A stretch of DNA of 64,000 nucleotides from Cristatella mucedo (taxonomy: Eukaryota; Bryozoa; Phylactolaemata; Cristatellidae). The stretch lies in NCBI GenBank assembly GCA_009760855.2, contig WPIO01000136.1:835001-899000 (forward strand). Reading direction: 5' to 3'. The translations under genes were made by a program, and so were the position numbers. This document shows, one piece after another, positions 46,807 to 57,401 of this stretch (positions are counted from its first letter, which is position 1; each line of letters starts with the position of its first letter). Below the pieces are notes generated by a model, which had not been told where the DNA came from, did no database searches, and was given only the letters and a program-made list of their open reading frames with translations.

Positions 46807-49800
46807 CTGCAAAGCAAACCGTTCAGGCTCGGCACCACGCTGCTGCCGCCGCTGCCGCCGCCGCTAGAGGCAGTCGATTCGGGGCCCTGCAAGGATGGTG
46901 GGACAGCAGCAGCAGCAGGAGGAGCTGCAGCCGGCAAAGCAGACAACGCTTGATAGAGGCTAAGGGGGAAGAAGCAAGAAACCACGGGCAAAGCTATTCT
47001 CAGATGCCCGGCTACCCTGCGTGCTCTCCAACACCGAGCATCGAGGTCAGAAGCAAGAGTGCACCCCCTCCTTCCCAGACCAGAGCGAGCGACGAGCCAA
47101 GAACAGCAGCTCGACTGCGTGCGAGCGCACGTGCCCGGGGCACAGAAGAGGTTTAGAGCAGCAACGGCGCCGCCACCGAATGACGATGCCAGGGAGTGAC
47201 CAAATCGGGTTTTTGTAAAGCTGCAAACTAAACTTAGCAAATCGAGGGTTTTCATTGGCGCAAACTAAACTAAGCCCTGAGGAGCAATCAACGTTCGGCT
47301 GCTCTGATGTGATGAGGCGAATAGGGCGGCTTCTAGCTAGTGTTGGCTGTGAGAACATCAGTGAGTGGAGATAACCTTTGCCCCTCAGCAATCAGCTGAG
47401 ATATCTTCGGTGTAAGAACATCCCATGGGAACAACCCTCGTGACACCAATGCAGCCTTGCCTACGTCGAATGATCGGCCAAGCTACATAGGCTAGCATCC
47501 TGGCATGCCCAGGAGCGACCACACAATAGGTAGAGGGCTGGCTAAGACTGACTACGATTGCTTGTGTTTGCTTAGGCTGAGATCGTTCTAAGTTTGGGGA
47601 GGGGAGGGGCTAGTAGCTGGCTACACTATGATTTGATAGTTCGTTAGCAACCTGTAAGAGTTGGGCTGGATTCAGTCTAGCTGGCCAGAACCCGATGCCA
47701 GAGCTCTTCAGCAGCATCTGTGTACATGGTATCTAGCCAGGTGCTACGGGGGGGGGGGGGACACGGTATGCACGACACTGCTAAGGCATTCCATTCCATC
47801 GGGTTGGCAGCATGGCAGACGAACTAAGACCAATAGCCCCTGGCCTGAGCAGCAATCTCAAACAGTATCAAGCAGCATGAATTCATGCATGTCGTCGGGT
47901 TGGGAGGGAGGTTGCATATGAGATCTTCCATATAAAAAGACACATGTAGATTTAACACAGGCTTTGGCAGGTCGATCACATGGTTTAGCAAGCAGTCAGT
48001 GCTGAGAGTTGGGTGCAGCCTGAACGAGTCCCGGTAGCCTTACACCTGGCTGCAGGGATAATGCCCACCACCCAATCCAGTGTGGTTTGAAATGTGCATG
48101 TTTATCTAGCAAGCAATCATGACAGGGAATTCCGGTGAGTCAATCGAAGCAAACAGGACAAAAGATGTCGGCATAACGAAACAAGCCACACTACAAATAG
48201 ATTGGTTGTGATAGAAAACAACTGACAGCTCACACAGCAGACTCGCTCAGACATGCTTAACTGACATCCTGCACGATGTAGCCTAGAGGCGAATGAATGC
48301 AGGTCGGTAATGCGGCAGATGGCTGTCACTGGCAGTGACCCTTTAACGAAGATCGAGTGTAAACTTCGATCTTTATGAAGTTCCCCGAGACAAAAGTATG
48401 ACTCCAGCTTAAAACGTACCTGTTGTTTACAGTATTTGGTGGGTAATTGGGATTCGTCTCTCGTGAGCATGTACCTGCTTACACTATGCTAGCGGACTCT
48501 ATCACCGATCATAATAGTAATGCTTTCTATACAGCATCTGTAAAGTGCCTAGAAAAAGATTCAGTCCTCTGATGGTGCTATACAAATATTATTATTATTG
48601 TTAATTATGCAGGTGCAATCCTTGCGGTCTATGAGTACATGATGCAGCCAGATCCAGCCTGTAGTCCCATATTACTGGGGGGGGGGGGGGTCAAGTCCCA
48701 TCCAGTATACCTACATGTAGGGCTGCTGATCGAGTATCAACGTTCAAAGCTACACATGACATCCATCTCCTGTAACGCTACCAGTCCAGCACCATACCTA
48801 AGCAATCCTCAAATCAGCAATCTAAAATTTTTTTTTTATTTCTTTGTAAGCCAGACAAACAAGATCGAAGAGTTCATCCCTGCTGTAACATCACTCCTTT
48901 CCAAAACTCACTCGAGTGGTTACTTTCAAAAATGCCCCTCCTTACCTCATCAACAAGCTTATCTCCGAGTTTAATAAGACCTCTAGACCCTGCATCTACT
49001 GTCCTCGTGTTATGCCTAAATTGGTTGCTGCACACTATAACACACAATAAAAATGGCCTTATCCTCCAGTTTTCTGTCCCTGCATCTTTCACTGTCGTCA
49101 GGCCATCCATCGAGAGAGAGAGAGAGAGCTTTAGACCAGAAAAACTTTACTTCTGCCCATTCTCCGTTCGGCTATTACCTTGCAAAGACCCTCCAACGAG
49201 TACTCTCTTCATTCTTTGGCTCCAGCCTACCTATCAGATCTACTCCCAACCAGGCTAAACATCACACCACTCGCTTTTCGGAATCTAATCGCTTACCTTT
49301 ACCTCGTACGAGTCTCAAATCCTTTGGAGACCGTGCCTTTAGTTTGTATGCTCCCAAAGCCTAGAGCTCACTTCCGACTTGCGACACATCCCCTGAATTG
49401 ACCACATTTAAAAAGAAACTAAAAACACATATATTTATCACAGCATTTAGTGGGTCCGTGTGATTCGTCCTTTGTGTGCTTGTGGGTACTGTCACTGTGC
49501 ATGCTGCCACTAACCACATTTGCATGCTGACCCTGTGCACGTCACCCCCAACCGTTCTATACTTGTTGTCATTGGGTATGCTACCACTAACTATTCGATC
49601 GTGCTTCCTTTGCAGCAAATGTAAAGTGCCTAGAAAGAGATTGAGTTCTCTGAGGGTGCCATATCAAATGTATTACTATTATTATCATTATTACTGGTTG
49701 ACACTGGACAAACTCTCCGAAATCTCCCAGTTAGATAGCACATAAACTATTTAGCACAGTGCCTGTCAGGCCTAGATCAGACGATGGGCACTTAAGTAGG

Positions 49801-52445
49801 AGTCGGTATCTAAAGCTACAGAGAGATGCAGCAGAATGAGCAAACAGACTCTACGTAACTCATCAATCAAGATGTTGTCATACACTCCCTTCAGTGATGA
49901 ATCTGTGGAGCGATTTTTTCTAAAACCTGACTGGAACTTAGTTGCTAGATTCGAAGTTTCGATATAAGAGTTTAACTGATTGCCCTCTTTCCAGCACGGT
50001 AGATAGGAACGGCAATACCAAGACTGGGCGGAAGTTTCTTAAGTTTACTTACTGCAAATAATCTCAGGAACGAACGATAACTTAGGCGGAGTCTCTCGGC
50101 TAGTTCTGCTGGATCTCTCTGCAGCTTATTATATCACTGATCACCAAGTCCTTCGCGATTGCCTGTCATCTCGCTAGCACATTACTAACAGACAGTATTG
50201 AAATGATTTAGGTCCTAACTCAGAGAGCGATTTCAGAGCGTAGAAGTCACCGCCTAGCGGTTATCATAGCCATACTGAACCTCCATAGTTGCTTTTCAAG
50301 ACCTCTGTCCTGAGGTCGTGGGTTCGAGTCCTGTGTGCGAGCCTTTATCATGGCTGCAAGCGGTCGTGATAGCCGTAAAGACTCTTCTGTCGCTATACAA
50401 AAGAGGCCATTGAATCAGCTAGTTATTTTATATTGCTGCTGCTGCTCACCCGTGACGTTGGTAGCCAGGTAGTTCATTGCAATGTCCTCGCAGTTCATGT
50501 GCTCGTCGACCCACTCTTTGATATTTCCAGGCAGGCGATACGTATACAGGAAGTTAAAGTACTTGTGGTAGAAAGCGGCACCCGTTAACACCATGGACAC
50601 GTCGTTCACCCACTGCGACTCGTACTTCCACGAGTCGGTCGCGTTGTCCCAAACGTGGACGCGCGGTGGATAGCCCACAATGCGGTCGGAGTTCTCACGC
50701 CAAACCTCATAGCCAAATTGCAGCTCGTCTGCTGTGAGCATGGTTATGTCGTCGTCCATGCTGAGCACACAGTCCGTCGTGATCTCGTCGTATGGATAGA
50801 AGCGGTTGCTCAGGCGATTGGCGCTCGCGCGCCTCACGACGAGCGGCACGCTGCCATTTCGGACCGAGGGCCACTGCTCGGCCGGCGGCGGCGAAAGATT
50901 CTGGTTGTTCCACACGACTAGCACTTTCGCCAGACTCGGCACGCCGGCCAAGTGCCGCACGACGTCGAACAGCTGCTCCACGCGGTCGTACGTGAGCACC
51001 ACGGCTGTGAATCCCTGAGCGCGTGACGGCACAATCGGCACGACGCCCAGCGGGTTGGCACCAGGCGACCGCGGTGCAGCTGACGAGCGGCCAGCGTCGT
51101 CGCTAATGCTGCCACCTCTGCCGCCGCCGTTCCACTGCTCGTACGTCCAGCCGCGGTGGGGGAAAACTCGGTCGTTGATGACGCGCAACGCCGTCAGCGC
51201 CACGGCCTCAATCGAGCCAAAGTAGCGCTCCCAGAGGAAGCGTGCCTGGCAGCGCATCGCATCCACTGCCGGCGTCGAGCGGGCGATGTCGTCGAGAGTG
51301 GCGAGCACGTGGCTGCCGCCGTCCTGCAGATCGTGCTCACGCATGAACACGGCCGCCCGCTTCCAGTCGATCGCCTCGGAGAAGGGCATCACGTAGGCGT
51401 CCGCGACGATGACGGGTATGCAGCCGGCACGCAGAGCATCGCCGAGTGCGGCCGTCCCGAGCCAGGCTGTGCGCAGCACCAGGCAGAACGTGGCCTGCCT
51501 CAGCACGTCGCCATACGAGTAGGCGTGTCGCCGGTCGTCACACAGCGCGACCACATTGTCAGGCGATGCGCCCGGCGGCGGCTCGCTGCGGCTGCTGCCG
51601 CTGCACGCACGCAGAATCAGGACGTCGCGACGGCCGGCTGCCAGAGTCGTCAGCTGCCGTCGGTACGATTCGTGGATGCCCGCCTGAGCTGATACGAGAA
51701 GCCACTTCCTGTCGCCGCCGGATAGCAGCAGCGGGCTCGAGAACGAGGCAGCTTCGGCCTCGTCCCACGCGGGATTGTAGACTGGTATTGAGACGTCGAA
51801 CGTTCGCCGGTAGGTTCGGTGCGAGAACCCTCCGCCGGCCACCACCGCCTTGCCATGAGGGATACTGATGACTGTGTTCAGCTCAGCGTCTCTCCTCGTA
51901 AGCATGTTGAAGAGCAGGTGATTAGTACCGCCGGCCCAGTACTTGAGCGACTGGAGTATGCTCGCCACGCCGCTAGTGTCGCAGTTCTGCTCGTTGAGCA
52001 GGTCGACGGACGGTACATAAATGCAGGCCTCATCGGCATCGTCAGTGTAAAAGTCACTGTTGACGATGGCCAGCAAAAGCCTCTCGAATTCCCTAGAAAG
52101 CCGTGGTGAAATACGCGTATCGTTGCGATCGTAGTACTCAGCCAAGGGGTAAACGTACACACTAATCAACCCTTTGGAATTGGGACCGCATTTGTAGGAG
52201 TCGACGCACTGCCAGTACGTGCATTTGCTCTCTCGCGGAGGCAGGGGTGTGATTGGCTCCGACCTCGGGACAACGATTCGCTGTTCCCGCGGTAAGGCTC
52301 GCTCTTTTACATTTTCACCATTGGTGACATCCTCACCGAATCCGCTGCGTTGAAGTGTGATCTGGTAGAGCATTAAGCAAATGAATATGACGAGTGTAAA
52401 GCAAAACAGTAGCACCTGCCTGTCATCGACACGTAAGCGGGCCAT
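46574..52445 (-). CDS. EXT2, heparan sulfate co-polymerase (two exons)
   Basis: Spliced coding sequence 52445-50450 joined to 46806-46574, 742 codons plus TAG. The product is a Golgi/ER type II membrane glycosyltransferase. In animals EXT2 pairs with EXT1 to build the heparan sulfate chain by alternating GlcA and GlcNAc transfer (established knowledge). Visible here: a short N-terminus, a membrane segment at about residues 11-29, a stem, and cysteines C75, C80 and C86 with the C-x4-C-x5-C spacing of EXT2. The exostosin GT47 domain covers about 80-430 and the GT64 domain about 477-742, with the metal-binding DDD at 564-566 (LSMDDDITML). YHKYFNFLYTYRLPG and NCEDIAMNYL are EXT2-like rather than EXT1-like, as is the ending FPDTGSL. 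Human EXT2 is 718 residues. Possible N-glycosylation sites: N108, N516, N530, N601, N663. The start is the first in-frame ATG after an upstream stop; the frame is also open 16 codons earlier but without an ATG. Confidence 0.96.
48345..48608 (+). mobile_element. L2-like LINE 3' end
   Basis: In the EXT2 intron, antisense to the gene. 3' UTR blocks (GGGATTCGTCTCTCGTGAGC, CTTTCTATACAGCATCTG), the stem-loop and an ATTATTATTATTG tail. Confidence 0.75.
48800..49700 (+). mobile_element. L2-like LINE, internally deleted
   Basis: The first part (to about 49190) matches the region between endonuclease and RT (FFVSQTNKIEEFIPAV; LDQKNFTSAHSPFGYY). It then jumps directly to the C-terminal segment ([27 protein letters not shown]), missing the RT catalytic core. 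A GA run at about 49110-49127 lies upstream of the jump. The 3' UTR, stem-loop and (ATT)n tail are intact. Confidence 0.82.
50040..50190 (+). mobile_element. LINE RT fragment
   Basis: Encodes RLVLLDLSAAYYITDHQVLR, the conserved LLDLSAAFDTVDH box of non-LTR reverse transcriptases, with the aspartate changed. No other parts recognised. Confidence 0.65.
50283..50425 (+). mobile_element. SINE family B copy beside EXT2 donor
   Basis: A 5'-truncated family B copy with GTCGTGGGTTCGAGTCCTGT (perfect B-box), CTGCAAGCGGTCGTGATAGC, GCTATACAAAAGAGGCC and a tail ATCAGCTAGTTATTTTA. It is antisense to EXT2 and ends about 20 bases from the 5' splice site. Confidence 0.85.
50450..52445 (-). CDS. EXT2 exon 1 (665 codons plus one base)
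   Basis: A single 1,996-nt exon carrying the membrane anchor, the whole GT47 domain and most of GT64. Codon third positions are very GC-rich compared with the surroundings, and for that reason long antisense frames also appear. The donor is ACGG|GTGAGC. Confidence 0.95.
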
Positions 52446-52640
52446 GAAAAAATCGCTTTTGTCTTTGGTTAGGGTAGTTATTTGTTGATGCAATAGCTCA
52501 TATATAAGTGATCAATCGGCTTTGGTCAGCGAAAATCGGCCTCCGAGAAGGCTGGCACTCTCTCTGACCCGCGGCCGTCGTAGGCCGGCCTCCGCGAGAA
52601 GGTTGGCTCTTTTCGACACCACGGCAAACGTATAACATTG
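52446..52640 (-). promoter_or_regulatory. Probable EXT2 promoter region
   Basis: On the minus strand a TATATA-like stretch (52500-52507) lies about 60 bases upstream of the ATG. Farther up is a GC-rich block with CTCTCTGACCCGCG (plus-strand coordinates 52558-52571). Position is the only support. Confidence 0.3.
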
Positions 52641-54234
52641 TTTTATCGTACGCACCCTAGAAATCCGATGAAGAGAATTGGTAACATCGCAGAGTCTTCA
52701 TACTACCACCCGGCGCCCACTCCATCGCCAGCTGCAGGAATCTAAACGGGTAGAGACGGGCGTAGCCTTGCGGAAGTCTTGTCTTGTGTTTACAACGAGC
52801 CCACTTTATTCAGTGGTACTTCTATGTCGGTAAACCGCAGGCTGCGCAGATTTATGAAGATGTGACGATGCTGTTGAACCAGTCATCTAGTCAGTCATTG
52901 AGTTTTGCATTGATGTCAGTAGGCATCTGTACGGATCACCTTTTTGCGTACTTCACTGACTGAACTAATAACAATTCTCTCAGTGAGCCTCCCCTCTATG
53001 GCATAGCCAGCCAATGGTGGTCTACAGCGATCTCCTGAGAACCGGGTAAAGCAAGAGCTTATGGCTGCTTCTCGAGTTTGCCTGAGAGAGCAGTTGTATG
53101 TGATAGAGACTTTACCGCGTACCTCGGTATAATCTACTACAAATTCCGCAGAGGGCTTCCGAAAATCCTAAAGGGTATCCATTAGGAGGCCACTGAAGCT
53201 GTTCGAGGACTTCAAATGCCCCCCCCCGTGGGCTTATTCGTTTCACATTTTTTCCATTTAGCTTCGCTGAGCTTGTTCAATGTACAGTTACAGTAACAAA
53301 AAGTTGGTTTTTCCATGTCACTATGTTTTTCTTGAATTGGATGCTCGCTTATTTTTGTTAACTGTAACTTGTCGCGTTTTCAAATGCGAAACTAAAAAAG
53401 CTATTGAGCTCATGTTCGCAGCTTGTATTAATAGGAGAAGCGCTCTCTTGCCTCTGATCAATACCACCAGCCTTTAAGGAATCGGTGAAGCATTTTCCGT
53501 CTCGGTGAAGGATGAAAATCTGATGGGGAAAAAAAACAAAAATGTCCCTGCACAGCAAGATGCGGTTGACAATATACTCAGCTGTTGATTATCAATGAGC
53601 TAGATCCTCGTCCGTGGTCTCCTTTTCCCTTGACAGTTATTCAGAAACCATCTCTAGGAAGCTGAGATACTAACGCGAAACAGCGGTATCACGGGTGGGG
53701 TGTGATACCCAACCCAGAAGCTGTTTTATGAGTTTCTGCTAAAAAATGTCATTGCATGCATTGGCACCTTCCTAGAGCTATTGCCCATCTTCTTGGATTT
53801 CCTAGCGATCAGCCAGCCGGAGTTGTCTTGCCAGATCCACTTGCCTTAGGACATTGCCCATCAAAAAATTGGCCAATAAACCTATTAACCTGAAAACTGG
53901 TCAGCAAAAGTGTCTGCAAGCATACTTTGACGAGTCTAAACTGGAGCTTCATCTTTTAATATTTTATGATTTTCTGACTAACTAATTGGCTGAAGATGTG
54001 TTGATCGTTCTACCCGGCGAAGCGGTTGCAGCACAAAGCAGACCTTAGCAACGAGGGCTGAGGGGGAGGCAATTGGACTTTGGCCCCCTCCCCCGTGGTC
54101 TGGTTGAAGGGCGACGCCTGGTTGCCATAGCATTCAAGCCTCAATACCACCAGTCCTCCTCGGAAGCTCGATAGCCCCGATAGTGGCTCCCACAGGCTTC
54201 CCGGGAGGAACAACTAGAATTAGAGAGCAGCTCT
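52641..54234. other. Nothing recognised
   Basis: Intergenic; a 65-codon frame at 53280-53477 is not supported. Confidence 0.35.
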
Positions 54235-54345
54235 AGAGGCAATTGGGCGGCTTGCCACTGCAAACGTCGGCAGTGGCGTCGACGGCTCGTTTGCCGCTAT
54301 ATAAATGAAGTTGTAAAATCAGCCAATGCTTCTTGTAAATCAGCT
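54235..54345 (+). mobile_element. SINE-like fragment
   Basis: CTTGCCACTGCAAACGTCGG...TTTGCCGCTATATAAATGAAG...AAAATCAGCCAATG is ordered like the 3' half of SINE family B but is strongly diverged. Confidence 0.35.
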
Positions 54346-54479
54346 AAATAGGCTGCTACACAGAGACTACCCACAAGTACTAACCGCTGCAAGACGCTAT
54401 TCACGGCGAGATTTGTACACGTCGCTGCAGGCTGTGCAAAAATAGCAAGTGTTTCGAGGGACCTGTGTGCATTCCTTTG

Positions 54480-54960
54480 AATAATAATAATAATAATAAT
54501 TCACTTGATAAAGCACCCCCAGAGAACTCAATCTCTGTCTCTACGCTTTGCATTTGCTGCAAAGGAAACACGATCAATTGGTCAGTCGCAACATGCTCGA
54601 TAAACAACAAGAATAACATGGTTGGGGTGACGTGCACAGAGTCAGCATGCAAGTATGGTTAGTGGCAGGATAAACCGTGTCAGCACATGAAGGACGGATC
54701 ACAAAGACCCATAAATTTGGTCAAATCGGGAGATGTCGTGACGAAAGTCGGGAGTGAGATTCCAGGCTTTGGAAGCGTACGAACTAAAGGCATAATTCTC
54801 CAAAAGATTTGAGATTTGTACAAGGTCTAGGTAAACAGTCAGATTCCGAAGCAAGCGGGCGGTACGATCCTTAGCCTAGTGGAGGAATAGATCTGATAGG
54901 TAGGCTGGGGCCAAAGAATGAATGGACCTTAAAGTGAGTGACAAGAAGCCAGAAGCGATT
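54480..54960 (-). mobile_element. L2-like LINE, RT C-terminus and 3' UTR
   Basis: Minus-strand copy with an (ATT)n tail at 54480-54500, the stem-loop, the 3' UTR and a decayed RT C-terminus up to about 54960 (AGCCTACCTATCAGATCTAT region). Confidence 0.85.
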
Positions 54961-55652
54961 CGACTATGTCTATTCACTTAGAAAGTGCTTCGGTAATTCG
55001 GTTACCTCTACCTGTCTTCAAGGTAAGGCATACTAAAGATCTACGATCTGTTATGCACCCTCGTTTTGGCTTCGAAGCGTGTCGCTAGTGCTCACAACAG
55101 CGTTACTAAATGCTTACAGAAAAACCAGCGAACGTAGCAAAAAACGCAACGAGTTATGTCAACCACAGCAACGGCAGGAGACGGAAGAGGAAGCCTGTGA
55201 GTGTTGGGATATTCATGCTCAGCGAACCCACCACGAATTTCGTCAAACGCAGCTGCGGCAGGAGGAGAAGGAAGCGGAAGTGGCGCGAGCGTCAAAGCGC
55301 GAAGACGAGAGCCAGTCGCAAGGACGATCATTCGACCGACCTAGTAGTCACTCTCTTCCCCCAAACAAAAACCGTACTTAGGCGCGGGCAGCTTGGTACG
55401 AAGCGTTGCCTCGAGGAAGAAACCGCGAACAGCTGAAGGTCATAGTATAGAATATTTCAGAGCAAAGATACTTGCAGCAAAACGATCGGAGGAAAATATC
55501 GTTTGGAAGTGTCGTTATTAAGGAACCGTCGAAGTAAACAAATGCTGGGTTCGACGAAATAAATATTATAGCAGGCTTACATCTGTGTCAAAATAAATGT
55601 TTAAAAATTAAAACTTCCTAATTTAAATGAGATATCTTTTTTAAACTTTCAG
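54961..55652. other. No supported gene
   Basis: Overlapping Arg/Lys-rich and Glu-rich frames at 55079-55436 have no domain or splice support. Confidence 0.35.
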
Positions 55653-55756
55653 CTTCACAAATCCAGTTGTGATATCGGTGATTTTTTACGGTTCAGTGCT
55701 AGTAGTCCTAGCGAAACTACTATACCACAGTGCTACGAACTTGGCCACGGTAAACG
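55653..55756 (+). CDS. Candidate membrane-segment exon
   Basis: A 104-nt stretch between the acceptor TTTAAACTTTCAG and the donor AACG|GTGAGT. In one frame, after one base, it encodes FTNPVVISVIFYGSVLVVLA KLLYHSATNLATVN, a clear transmembrane-like helix. Another frame (LHKSSCDIGDFLRF...) is also open. The gene it belongs to is unknown; the exon at 58150 is a separate gene start. Confidence 0.4.
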
Positions 55757-55954
55757 GTGAGTTATCTGGATGCATATTCGGCGTTTGGCTGATGAGAATT
55801 AGGTTGTGAACCTAACTACGTGCCTCGTTGTGGAGTGGTTGGCTATGTGACCTTTTCAGCTCAGTATTATAACAAACTTAGCCTAACGTTACAAAAGTGG
55901 TGTAGCAGCCCTCTAGCCATAATATCTATACTCCTGCTGCCAGTATGTGCGGCG

Positions 55955-56190
55955 TATCCTTTCCAGCCTTCGTCCTGAGCTGCTACTTTTATGCTACTCA
56001 CTACCTCAACTGTTCCCGTGACTCAGCTATACTTCTCACTTTCTCTTCGTTCCGTAAGATGAAGTCCGTTGGCTACCGAATTCGTACCGAAAGCCGCTTA
56101 CGCTTAGAGTTCGCTGCACAAAAAATCTCCTGCGTAGCACCCACGCAGTCTTTGCGGCTTTGATGAGTTACAGACGGCGATACATGCACG
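55955..56190 (+). mobile_element. Second LINE family, 3' UTR (copy 3)
   Basis: Matches the copy at 41327 closely (CTGAGCTGCTACTTTTATGC, AAGTCCGTTGGCTACCGAAT, ACCGAAAGCCGCTTACGC, GTTACAGACGGCGATACA). Confidence 0.75.
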
Positions 56191-56314
56191 TACATCCTTA
56201 GGCCGCCGCGAACGCAGCGCTCGTTATGGTGCTGGTCCCTGCCAACGAGCGGCAAATGGCGGCGACGCCTCAACTTTCGCAGCAGCAAGCGATTCGTAGG
56301 TGCTGCGCCAACGC

Positions 56315-56851
56315 ACGCGGGCATACGCGGGCGACCACGAGTTGGCTTGGTTCAGAGGTTAAGGTGCTCGCTCCGACCGGGGGAGTTCCTGGGCTCGAGC
56401 TCCGAGGCATGTGTGAAGCGCCTGAGTAGAGATTAAGCTCTCTTGGGGCGCTATACAAATGAATTATACTTTTAGTTCGTGTGCTCCCAAAGCCTGGAAA
56501 TCCCTCCCGACTTGAGCGTCAGAGCATCCCCTGACTTGACCACATTTAAAAAGAACTTTAAAACACACCTTTTAAGGACAGCATTTAGTGGGGCCCTGTG
56601 ATTCGTCCTCCATGTGCTTATGCGTGCTGACACTGTGCATGCTGCCACGAACCACATTTGCATGCTGACCCTGTGCATGTCACCTCTAACCATGTTATTC
56701 ATGTTGTTTATCAAGCATGATACCACTCACCATTCAATTACATTTCCCTTTGCAGCAAATGTAAAGCGCCTAGAGAGAGAGATTGAGTTCTCTGGGGGCG
56801 CTTTATCAAGTGCATTATTATTATTGTTATTATACGCGGGCATACGCGGGC
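56315..56851 (+). mobile_element. SINE-LINE chimera with 18-bp target duplication
   Basis: A direct repeat ACGCGGGCATACGCGGGC is present at 56315-56332 and 56834-56851. Between the copies lie six bases, a SINE family A unit (56339-56469) and, joined to it without a target repeat, the last part of an L2-like LINE (56470-56833: RT C-terminus, 3' UTR, stem-loop, ATTATT tail). Both parts are plus-strand. One duplication around the whole suggests one insertion event. Confidence 0.8.
56339..56469 (+). mobile_element. SINE family A part of the chimera
   Basis: GAGTTGGCTTGGTTCAGAGG head, GGGCTCGAGCTCCGAGGCAT, the AGCGCCTGAGTAGAGATTAA stem-loop and CGCTATACAAATGAATTATA end. Part of the B-box side is shortened relative to other copies. 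Confidence 0.85.
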
Positions 56852-57401
56852 ATACGTAGCGAAAAGCGGCGGTAACGACGAGAGCACGGTTACCTTAAGA
56901 TAAGATAACCTGTCCGTGTCGATAGTATCGTGGAGAAGTCTAATCGACAAGCGGCGACGGGAGGGGGTTGGCTGGCGTCCGACAAAGCACCGCGTCGTAT
57001 AAGAAACTCGCACGCGCCGCTCAGAGCGCCGCCGAACTGCCGACCGGCGCAAGCCTCGAGCGGGCGCAACTCCTAGTCGGCTTACGTCTACAGACTAACT
57101 CCAGCCCGGCTCAAAGCCTGAGCACAGCTGGCTGCCCATTTTTATGACGTACGCCTCTAAACCACCTAGCCATGGATCTTGGCATAACTAGTCATTATTA
57201 ATCAGGAACAGCGGATACTATTTCAGCAGGCAATTGAGACATTTTCAGACATCCGTAGCTGGCCCATAACATAGCCGATACGGCCGGACTTAGTACCTGT
57301 CAACCCGTGATGAAAGCTACGGCGGCGGCTCAGTTGGAGAGCAGATACGAAGCGGAACCGCTCGCCACTACTTTTAACGCTAGGCGCGTCTTTGCTCGTC
57401 C

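Larger units (their letters stand above)
46807..50449 (-). other. EXT2 intron (3.6 kb)
   Basis: A GT-AG intron with donor ACGG|GTGAGC (50450/50449) and acceptor TTTGCAG|GA. It holds plus-strand LINE 3' ends (48345-48608, 48800-49700), a LINE RT fragment (about 50040-50190) and a SINE B copy whose end lies about 20 bases from the donor. It also has GCC/CAG-type short repeats near the acceptor (about 46838-46920) and G runs at 47750-47760 and 48667-48678. Confidence 0.92.

Noticed and set aside
51156-51692. 178-codon plus-strand frame
   Set aside because: Antisense shadow of the GC-rich EXT2 exon; it has no domain of its own.
52446-52493. EXT2 start at 52493
   Set aside because: That codon is TTG. 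The first in-frame ATG after the upstream stop is at 52445 and leads straight into the membrane anchor.
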